In this document: positions 1 to 6,968 of the stretch, piece by piece
Numbering within the stretch: position 1 is the first letter of the stretch
How the letters are laid out: each line of letters opens with the position of its first letter
Translations under genes and position numbers: made by a program
Source: DATEZO01 sp035255485
Lineage (GTDB): Bacteria > Pseudomonadota > Gammaproteobacteria > Burkholderiales > Burkholderiaceae_D
Reading direction: 5' to 3'
Assembly: GCA_035255485.1 (NCBI GenBank)
Contig: DATEZO010000027.1
Span: forward strand, 1-7,676
DNA: 7,676 nucleotides
The notes under the pieces: generated by a model
Told to the model about the DNA's origin: nothing
The model's database searches: none
Seen by the model: only the letters and a program-made list of their open reading frames with translations

Positions 1-260
1 ATTGAAGACAATCCTGCTGTGCGCGGGCCCTGGCCCGACACCTGCGGAGCGCTCTCCGTCTGCCGGCGAAGAGGCGCAGGGCCAGGGCTGTGCGGCTCCG
101 GGCCACCGAATCGGATGCCGTCGTAGCCTGGCTGCAGCGCAGCGCAATCCGGGAAGCGCGCCACCGAAATCCGTCTTTGGGGCAATTGCCTGCTGCCCTC
201 TGCTCTGTCATGCGCACATGCCAGCCACCGCCCCAGCCAGCCGGACGGTTTTCCTATGTT
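1..260. other. Gene-free GC-rich left edge
   Basis: I see no convincing gene here. The open frames are short, lack a good ribosome binding site, and read as low-complexity Ala/Arg/Pro-rich strings typical of GC-rich non-coding DNA. There is local structure: a 10-bp inverted repeat (27-36 GCCCTGGCCC with 79-88 GGGCCAGGGC) and a REP-like unit at 123-153, listed separately. The stretch could be the spacer after a gene lying to the left of the window, or decayed coding sequence. Nothing recognisable survives in either strand. Confidence 0.5.
123..153 (+). repeat. REP-like GTAG-led imperfect palindrome
   Basis: The unit starts with GTAG, continues as CCTGGCTGCAGCGCAGCGC and ends AATCCGGG. It has the layout of proteobacterial REP elements (GTAG head, CC-GG stem, GCAGCGCAGC-type centre). 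The left stem (CCTGGCT) pairs imperfectly with the right stem (ATCCGGG), so this looks like a degenerate or single unit. REP elements of this class are known to be spread by RAYT transposases, but no RAYT gene is in the window. The assignment rests on pattern resemblance only. Confidence 0.4.
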
Positions 261-337
261 ATCTCCGGGAGCATAGGAGAAAATAACTGTGAATACGCAA
301 TGAAAATGCGGGTGTTGAAAAATACACGGCAGAGTAT
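261..337 (-). repeat. 77-bp AT-rich element, left copy
   Basis: Read on the minus strand, this stretch aligns without gaps to 6831-6907 on the plus strand. I count 60 of 77 identical positions, including an uninterrupted 18-bp core (315-332 here, 6836-6853 there). It is clearly AT-richer than its surroundings. It begins 48 nt past the stop codon of the leftward DMT transporter gene, so it sits at that gene's 3' end in the same relative orientation as the other copy behind the ThDP-enzyme gene. An imperfect dyad AAAATAC...GTATTTT (321-340 region) followed by T residues on the minus strand could give terminator activity. The family is not one I recognise. Confidence 0.75.
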
Positions 338-359
338 TTTATCTCGCAAAATGCATGCG

Positions 360-376
360 CGGCACGCCAGGTGCCG
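360..376 (-). terminator. Possible terminator hairpin after the DMT gene
   Basis: CGGCAC (360-365) and GTGCCG (371-376) form a perfect 6-bp stem with a 5-nt loop, 9 nt beyond the stop codon of the leftward transporter gene. On the minus strand a TTTT run follows only about eight bases later, so it is not a textbook intrinsic terminator. The AT-rich 77-bp element lies directly beyond and may contribute. Confidence 0.35.
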
Positions 377-385
377 ATTCCCGGG

Positions 386-1339
386 TCATCCGGAGGCCGC
401 TGCGCCCTGGTGAAATGCGCGCATGCCCAGCAGCACGCCGCAGCACAGCAGCGTCGCACCGCTCAGGATCTGCGTGCTGGGGACGACCCCGCGCCAGAGA
501 AAGGCATACAGCAAGGCCGATAGCGTCTCGAATACGATCAGCTGCCCCGCCAGCGTGGTCGGCAGGCGCTGGCTGGCCTGGTTCCACAGCAATGTCCCGA
601 GCCAGGAAGCGCATAGCCCGATCGCCAGCATCAGGCCGATGAAAAGGCCGGGGCGCGCGCCGAGCGGATACGCATACGTGCCCTGCACGGTCGCGTCAAC
701 CAGTCCATAGGCGACAAACCCGGCCAGGGCCAGCGGCAGCGAAGTCAATCCCTGCGCCGTGGCCCAGGTCGATGAACGGATGCGCGGATGCGCTTTCAGA
801 TAGCGCGCATTGACGATCGGATACCAGGTCCAGGCGGCCAGCGCGCCGAGCGCGATGAAGCAGCCGAGCGCATATTCGGCCAGCGAGCGGCGGCCGTCCA
901 GGTGCGCCAGTTCGCTGGCATTGACCAGCATCAGCCCGAGCGCGATGATGACGACCGAAGGCAGCAGGCTTTTCCATGGCACGCTTTCGGACGGATGGCT
1001 GGGCGACCAGTTGGCGCACACCGCAATCACGACCGGCAGCGTGCCGATCAGCAGTGCCGGCAGCGGCGTATCGGCCAACTGGATCGCGGTTGCCAGGGCC
1101 GCGTAATACAGCAGGTTGCCCACCAGCGACAGCTTGAGCGCGACGATCCAGTCCGCCCGGCTCAGCAGGGCGATCTGGCGGCGGTCGAAGAAAGCCGGCG
1201 CCAGCGCAATCAGGCCAAACGCGATATAGCGTCCGAAGGACAGCACCACGCCCGGATAGTCGGGCAGCATGATCGGCGCGACAAAAACAAGGCCCCACAT
1301 GAGGCCGGCGCCCAAGGCGCACAAGAAACCAATCAGCAT
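386..1339 (-). CDS. DMT-superfamily (EamA-type) membrane transporter
   Basis: This is a 317-residue inner-membrane protein with about ten hydrophobic segments (roughly residues 2-22, 30-50, 63-85, 91-109, 122-140, 153-172, 190-212, 230-251, 262-281, 286-306). That is the five-plus-five helix duplication of the drug/metabolite transporter superfamily. SFGRYIAFGLIAL in helix 2 and LPTTLAGQLIVFETLSALLY around helix 9 are typical of EamA repeats. The family exports or exchanges small metabolites and amino acids; the substrate cannot be read from sequence. I chose the ATG at 1339 because it starts directly with helix 1. An in-frame GTG at 1384 would add 15 residues, and neither start has a clear Shine-Dalgarno. 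It lies 90 nt downstream of the ALDH gene on the same strand, so co-transcription is likely. Confidence 0.85.
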   Translation of the reverse strand: MLIGFLCALGAGLMWGLVFVAPIMLPDYPGVVLSFGRYIAFGLIALAPAFFDRRQIALLSRADWIVALKLSLVGNLLYYAALATAIQLADTPLPALLIGTLPVVIAVCANWSPSHPSESVPWKSLLPSVVIIALGLMLVNASELAHLDGRRSLAEYALGCFIALGALAAWTWYPIVNARYLKAHPRIRSSTWATAQGLTSLPLALAGFVAYGLVDATVQGTYAYPLGARPGLFIGLMLAIGLCASWLGTLLWNQASQRLPTTLAGQLIVFETLSALLYAFLWRGVVPSTQILSGATLLCCGVLLGMRAFHQGAAASG

Positions 1340-1429
1340 GATGTCAACGATACGTAACGTGCGCCATGTCGCCGTCTGTTGCACGACGCACGGTCAGCAC
1401 AAATCCACAGGGTGTTCCTGCGCGGGTTT

Positions 1430-2917
1430 TTATAGCATCGGCAACCGCAGCATGTCTACCGTCTTGCGGATCAGATAGCGGCGATTTTTGGTGAACGGAG
1501 GGAAGAATAGCTTGACCAGCATCAGCCGCGACGAGCGCAGCACTGCCCGCTCGTGGGAAAAGGCCTTGAAGCCGTGATAACCATGCGCGCTGCCGATGCC
1601 GGAATGATTGACGCCGCCGAACGGCAATAAGCCATGGGTGAAATGCATCACGCAATGATTGACGCAGGCGCCGCCGGAACTGGTGCGCAGCAATACCCTG
1701 TCGATCTCTTGCTGATCGCGGCTCCAGACATACAGGGCGAGCGGCTTCGGGCGCGCGTTGATGTCGGCTATCACCGCATCGAGTTGCGCATAGCCGATCA
1801 CCGGCAGCAGCGGGCCGAAAATTTCCTCTTCCATGATCTGGGCTGCGGCCGGCACCCGGTCGAGCAGGGTCGGGGCGATATAGCATTGCGCCACGTCAAC
1901 CTCGCCGCCGGTCAGCACCGCCGCGCCGCGCGCCACGGCATCGGACAGCAGCGAAGCGATGCGTTGCGCATGGTGCTGGTTGACGATGCGCGTCAGGTCG
2001 GCATTGTGCTTTTGTTCGGCGGCGCTGGCGCCATAGCGTGCCTGCAGCACCTTGCGGCATTCGGCGATGAACGCGCCCTTGACCGACTCCTGCACATAGA
2101 CATGATCCGGCGCGATGCAGGTCTGGCCGTCATTCAGGAATTTGCCCCACATCAGGGTTTCGGCCGCCAGCCGCAGGTCGGCTGTAGCGGTGACGATGGT
2201 CGGCGACTTGCCGCCCAGTTCCAGCGTGACGCTGGTCAAATGCTTCGCGGCGGCAGCCATCACGATCTTGCCGACGGCGGGCGAGCCGGTAAAGAAGATA
2301 TGGTCGAACGGCAGGTCGAGCAGCGCCTGCGCAGTGGGCAGGCTGCCTTCGAACAGGGCCACTTCGGAGGTGGGAAAGACATCGCCGACGATGCGCGCCA
2401 TCAGCGCCGAGACGGCCGGCGTCATTTCGGATGGCTTGATGATGGCGGTATTGCCGGCTGCCAGTGCCGACACCAGCGGGCCGAAGCACAGGCTCAATGG
2501 ATAATTCCAGGGTGCGATGATCAGTACCCGGCCGCGCGGCTGGTACTGCACCGCGCTCGAAGTGCCGAGCATGGTGCTGGTCGGCCATACCTTGCGCGGC
2601 TTCATCCAGCGCTTGAGCCGCCCGATCGCATGCCGCATCTCGTCCATCACCGGCAGCAATTCCGACGCTTCCACTTCCGACGGCGACTTGCGGTAATCCT
2701 GCATGAAGGCTTCATAGAAAGCGGTGCGCTGCGCCATCATCGCATCCCGCAGTTTCCTGATGCGCCCGATGCGTTCGCTCGCGCTTGATTCGCGCCAGCG
2801 CAGGGCGGTTTCCTGCTGGCTGTCGAATACCGCCCGGATGCGCAGCGGATCACTTTCAGTCGAAACGGGAACGGCATCCTGCGATTGGTCCGGCTGGCTT
2901 GGTGAGGGCATGCTCAT
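1430..2917 (-). CDS. Aldehyde dehydrogenase, coniferyl-aldehyde dehydrogenase type
   Basis: This 495-residue protein oxidises an aldehyde to a carboxylate with NAD(P)+ and is probably cytosolic. All ALDH hallmarks are present: APWNYP with Asn138, KPSE at 161-164 for cofactor binding, FTGSPAVG at 209-216, LELGGKSP with general base Glu233, NDGQTC with nucleophile Cys267, EEIFGP at 364-369, and a C-terminal PFGGVNHSGIG segment at 432-442. The short spacing and the C-terminal hydrophobic stretch (RLMLVKLFFPPF, 464-475) fit the ALDH3-like group that contains bacterial coniferyl aldehyde dehydrogenase. The exact substrate is not provable. The ATG at 2917 is preferred over one at 2941 because CAGGGAG (2924-2930, minus strand) sits six bases upstream. 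It is first in a leftward pair with the DMT transporter and divergent from the flavoprotein gene. The N-terminal 20 residues are Ser/Pro/Gln-rich and probably disordered. Confidence 0.92.
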   Translation of the reverse strand: MSMPSPSQPDQSQDAVPVSTESDPLRIRAVFDSQQETALRWRESSASERIGRIRKLRDAMMAQRTAFYEAFMQDYRKSPSEVEASELLPVMDEMRHAIGRLKRWMKPRKVWPTSTMLGTSSAVQYQPRGRVLIIAPWNYPLSLCFGPLVSALAAGNTAIIKPSEMTPAVSALMARIVGDVFPTSEVALFEGSLPTAQALLDLPFDHIFFTGSPAVGKIVMAAAAKHLTSVTLELGGKSPTIVTATADLRLAAETLMWGKFLNDGQTCIAPDHVYVQESVKGAFIAECRKVLQARYGASAAEQKHNADLTRIVNQHHAQRIASLLSDAVARGAAVLTGGEVDVAQCYIAPTLLDRVPAAAQIMEEEIFGPLLPVIGYAQLDAVIADINARPKPLALYVWSRDQQEIDRVLLRTSSGGACVNHCVMHFTHGLLPFGGVNHSGIGSAHGYHGFKAFSHERAVLRSSRLMLVKLFFPPFTKNRRYLIRKTVDMLRLPML

Positions 2918-3264
2918 GGCTGACTCCCTGTTGAATCGCAAAACGAAATGGCGCTAAAAACGCTTGCACGCAACCGTAAACGGATTGCCTGGAAAAAGTG
3001 CAGCGCGTCCGGGATACCGGTCGGCATCAGAAAACGCATTGGGCAGAGGAAGAGCCGACTACACCAGATATTACGGTAAATCGGTAGCCGCCTGTAAGAG
3101 GCTTTCCTCTATTGCGCGTTTCCGGAATGAATGACAAGCTGTCATTACAATTTCTGCCCTCCCCGCGCAGAGCAGACCAGGGGGTCAGGCAGCGTGCCGC
3201 CAAAAAAACATGTCGATGCGGCGCGTGAAAATACCAATCGGATGGCCTGGCCGGGGAGGGCGCA
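2918..3264. promoter_or_regulatory. Divergent intergenic region of the ALDH and flavoprotein genes
   Basis: These 347 bp separate two gene pairs that point away from each other, so promoters for both should lie here. I see a 17-bp dyad with a -10-like hexamer (3130-3151, listed separately), a 5-bp hairpin AGAGG-CTTT-CCTCT at 3097-3110, and an AT-richer stretch around 3068-3082. No strong sigma-70 -35 can be paired confidently in either direction, which would fit activator-dependent promoters. No small gene is evident: a frame opening at 3210 overlaps the flavoprotein gene in another frame and looks like a shadow. Confidence 0.6.
3130..3151 (+). promoter_or_regulatory. Dyad AATGACA-AGC-TGTCATT overlapping a -10-like TACAAT
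   Basis: The perfect 7-3-7 inverted repeat (3130-3146) runs into TACAAT (3146-3151), which differs from the sigma-70 -10 consensus at one position. No good -35 lies 16-18 bp upstream. A dimeric regulator bound here would cover the -35 zone. A transcript starting near 3158 would have a leader of about 105 nt before the flavoprotein gene. The half-site cannot be assigned to a named regulator: it shares TGTCAT with Pho boxes, but the second direct repeat is missing. Confidence 0.4.
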
Positions 3265-4878
3265 ATGCAGCACTATCAAAGCGAGGTGGTGATCATCGGC
3301 GGTGGCCTGGCCGGTATTGTCGCCGCACTGGAACTGTTATCGGCGGGCAAGCGCGTGACCCTGCTGGAGCGCGATGGCGAAGGCAATTTCGGCGGCCTGG
3401 CAAAGGAAAGCTTCGGCGGCATCCTGATGGTCGGCACACCCGAGCAGCGCCGCGCCAAGATCCGGGATTCGGCGCAACTGGCGCTGCAGGACTGGCTCTC
3501 GTTCGGCGATTTCGGCCGTGACCCCGACGCCGAATACTGGCCGCGGCGCTGGGCCGAAGCCTATGTCAATGACAGCTACAGCGAGATCTATTGCTGGCTC
3601 AAGGCGCGCGGCATCGGCTTTTTGCCCTTGCCGCTATGGGTCGAGCGCGGCCAGTTCGGCGGCGGCAATTCGGTGCCGCGCTGGCATGTCACCTGGGGCA
3701 CCGGGCAGAGGCTGGCAATGCAATTGATCCATGCCCTGCAGGCGCATCCGCGGCGCGCGGCCTTGACGCTCCAGTTCGGCCATCGCGTCGAGGCGCTGAC
3801 CGACGATGCGGGCCGCGTCAGCGGCTGCCGCGGCGTCACCGAAGACAGCGGCGAAGAATTTATCGCGCAGGCCGATGCGGTGCTGGTCGCGTCCGGCGGC
3901 ATCAATGGCAGCATCGAGCGGGTGCGCCGGCACTGGCATGCCGACTGGCGCTCGCCGCCGCCGGTCATCCTGAACGGATCGCACAAATTCGCCGATGGCA
4001 GGCTGCATGACGCGGTGCAATCGATCGGCGGCAACCTTACGTATCTCGACCGCATGTGGAACTACGCTGCTGGCGTGCATCACTGGCAGCCGCGCAAGCC
4101 CGACCACGGCCTGTCGCTGGTGCCGCCGAAATCCGCCCTGTGGCTGAACTGGCGCGGCGAACGGATCGGGCCGCAGCCGCTGGTCAGCGGCTTCGACACG
4201 CGCGACCTGGTGACGCAGATCTGCCGCCAGGAAAAGCCGTATTCATGGCAATTGCTGAACCACAAGATTGCGCTGAAAGAGCTGGCGGTATCGGGCGCCG
4301 AATTCAACCCTTCCCTGCGCGATAAAGACATTCCCGGTTTCCTGCGCGACACGCTGCTCGGCAATCGCTGGCTGGTCGACCAGATGACGCAGCACTGCGA
4401 AGATATCGTGACGGCAACGAGCTTGCCGGAACTGGTGCAAAAGATGAATGTGCTGCAAGGCGACGACAGCGTGCAACTGGATACCGTGCGCGCAGTGGTC
4501 GACCGCTACGACGCCGAAATCGAACGCGGCCCGGCACTGCACAATGACGAGCAATTGCGCCGCATCGCGCATTTGCGCCAATGGCGCGGTGACCGCATCC
4601 GCACCTGCAAATTCCAGAAAATTCTCGACCCGGGGGCAATGCCATTGATGGCAATCCGCGAATTCATCATCAGCCGCAAGAGCCTGGGCGGGATCCAGAC
4701 CGATCTCGACAGCCGCGTGCTGAGCGCGGCCGGCGCGCCGATTCCCGGCCTGTACGCGGCCGGTGAAGCGGCCGGCTTCGGCGGCGGCGGCATGAACGGC
4801 TTGCGCGGGCTGGAAGGCACGTTTTTGGGTGGCGCGATCTACAGCGCGCGGCGCGCGGCCAGCGCGATCATCCGATAA
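3265..4878 (+). CDS. FAD-dependent dehydrogenase (fumarate reductase / ketosteroid dehydrogenase superfamily)
   Basis: This 537-residue flavoprotein probably catalyses a dehydrogenation or reduction of a C-C bond using FAD; the substrate is unknown. The N-terminus has the Rossmann dinucleotide site VVIIGGGLAG (residues 8-17) and the ribose-binding acid Glu35 at the end of strand 2. GGLAKESFGG (43-52) and VLVASGG (206-212) are further FAD-domain signatures. The C-terminal FAD site is strong: GGIQTD (475-480), GLYAAGEAAG (495-504), then a Gly-rich FGGGGMNGLRGLEGTFLGGA stretch (505-524). The architecture and length match the family annotated as FAD-binding dehydrogenase, related to 3-ketosteroid dehydrogenase and flavocytochrome-c fumarate reductase. 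There is no signal peptide or haem motif, so it is probably cytosolic. The start is supported by GGGGAGGG at 3253-3260. It is the first gene of a rightward pair, 199 bp ahead of the ThDP-enzyme gene. Confidence 0.88.
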   Translation: MQHYQSEVVIIGGGLAGIVAALELLSAGKRVTLLERDGEGNFGGLAKESFGGILMVGTPEQRRAKIRDSAQLALQDWLSFGDFGRDPDAEYWPRRWAEAYVNDSYSEIYCWLKARGIGFLPLPLWVERGQFGGGNSVPRWHVTWGTGQRLAMQLIHALQAHPRRAALTLQFGHRVEALTDDAGRVSGCRGVTEDSGEEFIAQADAVLVASGGINGSIERVRRHWHADWRSPPPVILNGSHKFADGRLHDAVQSIGGNLTYLDRMWNYAAGVHHWQPRKPDHGLSLVPPKSALWLNWRGERIGPQPLVSGFDTRDLVTQICRQEKPYSWQLLNHKIALKELAVSGAEFNPSLRDKDIPGFLRDTLLGNRWLVDQMTQHCEDIVTATSLPELVQKMNVLQGDDSVQLDTVRAVVDRYDAEIERGPALHNDEQLRRIAHLRQWRGDRIRTCKFQKILDPGAMPLMAIREFIISRKSLGGIQTDLDSRVLSAAGAPIPGLYAAGEAAGFGGGGMNGLRGLEGTFLGGAIYSARRAASAIIR

Positions 4879-4962
4879 GCGCGCCTGGCAAAATGCCTCC
4901 GGTGTTGTCGCGCCGACTCTCCCTTATTCCTTCTTCTGCAGAGGAGATGGACACTGTTTGCC

Positions 4963-4988
4963 CCCTTCTCCCGCAAGCGGGAGAAGGG
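4963..4988. repeat. Perfect 12-bp-stem palindrome (intergenic dispersed-repeat type)
   Basis: CCCTTCTCCCGC (4963-4974), a two-base AA loop and GCGGGAGAAGGG (4977-4988) form a perfect stem, followed by ACGGGGATGAGGG. The wording resembles the CCCTCTCCCGC/GCGGGAGAGGG palindromes scattered between genes in many proteobacteria. It lies between the flavoprotein stop and the ThDP-enzyme start. There is no T-run, so it is a poor intrinsic terminator. In RNA the stem could attenuate transcription or affect transcript stability between the two genes. Confidence 0.7.
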
Positions 4989-5077
4989 ACGGGGATGAGG
5001 GATGACGCCCAGCCAGGGACCGCTTCGCTCATTTTGTCAGACGCTCCAAACAGACCACCATCATCAGGGAGACCAAC

Positions 5078-6811
5078 ATGAAAAAAACCGCCGCCTGGCT
5101 GGCCGTGCATGCGATGGAGCAGCTCGGCATCCGCTACACCTTCGGCATTCCCGGCGTGCACAACACCGAGCTGTACGACGAGCTTAACAACTCGGACAGG
5201 ATCACGCCGGTGCTGGTGACGCATGAGGGCGGCGCGGCCTTCATGGCCGATGGCGTCAGCCGCGCCGCCGACGATACCATCGGCGCGCTCGCGATCGTGC
5301 CGGCGGCCGGCTTTACCCACGCCGCCAGCGGCATCGGCGAAGCGTTCCTGGACGGGATTCCGATGCTGATTTTCTCCGGCGGCATCCGCACCGATACCGG
5401 CAAGCGCTTCCAGCTGCACGAGATCGACCAGCTGGCGCTGGCCAAGCCGCTGACCAAGGCCGCCTTCCGCATCCTGCGCCATGAAGACGTGGTGCCGACG
5501 ATCTTTGAAGCCTACCGCATCGCCACCAGCGGCGAGCCGGGTCCGGTGCTGATTGAAATCCCGGTCAACCTGCAACTGTTCCCCGGCGAAGTCGGCGCAT
5601 TGCCGCGCTGGAGCCCGCCGCCTGCGCCCGCCGCACCGGACGCCGCGCTGATCCGGCGCGCCGCCGATGTCCTGCTGCACGCAAAAAATCCCGGCCTGTT
5701 CGTCGGCTGGGGCGCGCGCAAGGCGACCGGGGAACTGATCGCCATCGCCGAACTGCTGCAGGCGCCGGTCAGCACCACGCTGCAAGGGCTGGCCGTGTTC
5801 CCCGGCAATCATCCGCTGCATGCCGGCTTCGGCTTCAGTGCCTCGGCGGTGCCGGCGGCGCGCCATGCATTCCAGCACTGCGACGCGTTGCTCGCGGTCG
5901 GCGCCCGCTTCGGCGAAATCCCGACCGGCAGCTTTTCCGCCGTGGTGCCGCCGGCGCTGGTGCATGTGGATATCAACCCGGCCGTGTTCGACGCCAATTA
6001 TCCGGCCCAGGTCGCCATCGCCGGCGATGCGCAGGCAGTGCTGGCTGCGCTCTTGGCCGAGCTGCGCGCACGCGGCGCACGTCCGGTCAACCCTGCCTTG
6101 CAAGCGCGCATCGCCAGCGACAAGCGCGCCTATCGCGACGCATGGCATGCGCACGACAGCAAGGGGCGCGTCAATCCGGTGCGATTCTTCGATGAACTGC
6201 GGCGCCAGATGCCGGACGACGCGGTGACGGTGCTGGACGACGGCAACCATACCTTCCTGACCGCCGAGCTGTTTCCCATTCATCGTGGCGGCACGCTGCT
6301 GACGCCGACCGATTTCAACGCCATGGGCTATGCGGTGCCGGCCGCGATCGGCGCGAAACTCGCGCAGCCGGGCAAGGACGTGTTCGCAATCGTCGGCGAC
6401 GGCTGCTTCATGATGACCTGCATGGAAATCGTCACCGCCGCCGCGCAGGGCCTGGGGCTGATCTATTTCGTGTTCCGCGACGGCGAACTGTCGCAGATCG
6501 CCCAGGCGCAGCAGATCCCGTACAACCGCAAGCCATGCACGGTGCTGGCCGGCCCGAATATTGAAGGTATCGCACTCGCCACCGGCGCTGCCTATATCCC
6601 GATGCCGGATGCCGGCAGCATCAGCGCCGCGATCGCCGAGGCGCGCCGCATCGCCGGCGAAGGTCGGCCGGTGATCGTCGATGTCGCGATCGATTATTCG
6701 AAGCGCACCGCATTCACCAGCGGTACCGCGAAATCGACCTTCCAGCGCTTTCCGCTGTCGCAGCGGCTGCGCTTCGCCAGCCGCGCGCTGGTGCGCAAGG
6801 TGACGGGGTAG
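5078..6811 (+). CDS. Thiamine-diphosphate-dependent enzyme, acetolactate synthase / benzoylformate decarboxylase-like
   Basis: This 577-residue protein has the three-domain ThDP layout: an N-terminal PYR domain with activating Glu50 in THEGGAAFMADG (48-59), a central domain from about residue 190, and a C-terminal PP domain with GDG at 440-442. The family cleaves or joins carbons next to a 2-oxo group. The second metal ligand, normally Asn of an NN pair, falls on Asp468 in FRDGELSQIAQ, exactly 27 residues after Asp441 as in benzoylformate decarboxylase. The usual acetolactate synthase PKD after GPVxI reads PVN (GPVLIEIPVN), the RFDDR region reads RFGEIPT, and no ilvN-like small subunit is adjacent. 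It is therefore unlikely to be biosynthetic acetolactate synthase; a 2-oxoacid decarboxylase or lyase is more likely. AGGGAG at 5066-5071 supports the start. The tail is basic and hydrophobic (RLRFASRALVRKVTG). Confidence 0.88.
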   Translation: MKKTAAWLAVHAMEQLGIRYTFGIPGVHNTELYDELNNSDRITPVLVTHEGGAAFMADGVSRAADDTIGALAIVPAAGFTHAASGIGEAFLDGIPMLIFSGGIRTDTGKRFQLHEIDQLALAKPLTKAAFRILRHEDVVPTIFEAYRIATSGEPGPVLIEIPVNLQLFPGEVGALPRWSPPPAPAAPDAALIRRAADVLLHAKNPGLFVGWGARKATGELIAIAELLQAPVSTTLQGLAVFPGNHPLHAGFGFSASAVPAARHAFQHCDALLAVGARFGEIPTGSFSAVVPPALVHVDINPAVFDANYPAQVAIAGDAQAVLAALLAELRARGARPVNPALQARIASDKRAYRDAWHAHDSKGRVNPVRFFDELRRQMPDDAVTVLDDGNHTFLTAELFPIHRGGTLLTPTDFNAMGYAVPAAIGAKLAQPGKDVFAIVGDGCFMMTCMEIVTAAAQGLGLIYFVFRDGELSQIAQAQQIPYNRKPCTVLAGPNIEGIALATGAAYIPMPDAGSISAAIAEARRIAGEGRPVIVDVAIDYSKRTAFTSGTAKSTFQRFPLSQRLRFASRALVRKVTG

Positions 6812-6830
6812 AGTGTTTTGGGCTTGTTAT

Positions 6831-6850
6831 ATACACTGCCGTGTATTTTT
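6831..6850 (+). terminator. Possible weak terminator after the ThDP-enzyme gene
   Basis: The stem ATACAC/GTGTAT with a TGCC loop is followed directly by four further T residues, 19 nt after the stop codon. The position and T-run fit an intrinsic terminator, but the stem is short and AT-rich. The long hairpin at 6969-7027 may be the more effective stop. Confidence 0.4.
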
Positions 6851-6907
6851 CAAATACTACATATTCATTCCGCATTTACAGGTATTTTTTCATATACTCC
6901 CATGGAT
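6831..6907 (+). repeat. 77-bp AT-rich element, right copy
   Basis: This copy is inverted relative to 261-337 (60/77 identical, no gaps) and starts 19 nt after the ThDP-enzyme stop codon. It opens with the perfect dyad ATACAC-TGCC-GTGTAT (6831-6846) followed by TTTT. It contains an internal imperfect direct repeat: GTATTTTTCAAATACTAC (6843-6860) and GTATTTTTTCATATACTCC (6882-6900). On the minus strand, TTGAAA (6853-6848), 16 bp and TATAAC (6831-6826) would make a reasonable sigma-70 promoter facing back into the ThDP gene. The two copies bracket the whole four-gene cluster. Confidence 0.75.
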
Positions 6908-6968
6908 TTCGCTATTTCGCAGTTGGCCGTTGATGGTTCTACCCGGCGTCAAAGTCATTGACAGCGGA

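Noticed and set aside
2..413. Overlapping rightward open frames at the left edge, for example 2-286 and 90-413
   Set aside because: They have no ribosome binding site, start at weak codons, show low-complexity Ala/Arg/Pro composition, and run into the 77-bp repeat.
1634..2788. 384-codon rightward open frame opposite the ALDH gene
   Set aside because: It is an antisense shadow of a gene with all ALDH catalytic motifs; the translation has no recognisable domain.
3140..3160. Pho box starting at CTGTCAT
   Set aside because: The second direct TGTCA repeat 11 bp downstream is missing; the sequence is better described as an inverted repeat.
3179..3190. GGGGTCAG upstream of the flavoprotein gene as a further copy of the repeat family near comM
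   Set aside because: Only eight bases match, with no hairpin partner and no TTTACGC module nearby.
3210..3521. Open frame starting just before the flavoprotein gene as a possible leader peptide or small gene
   Set aside because: It continues far into the flavoprotein gene in another frame, has no clear Shine-Dalgarno, and reads as a GC-rich shadow.
4868..6283. Long 471-codon open frame on the minus strand opposite the ThDP-enzyme gene
   Set aside because: Its Arg/Gly/His/Gln-rich translation is typical of an antisense frame in GC-rich DNA, and the plus strand encodes a clear ThDP enzyme across the same bases.
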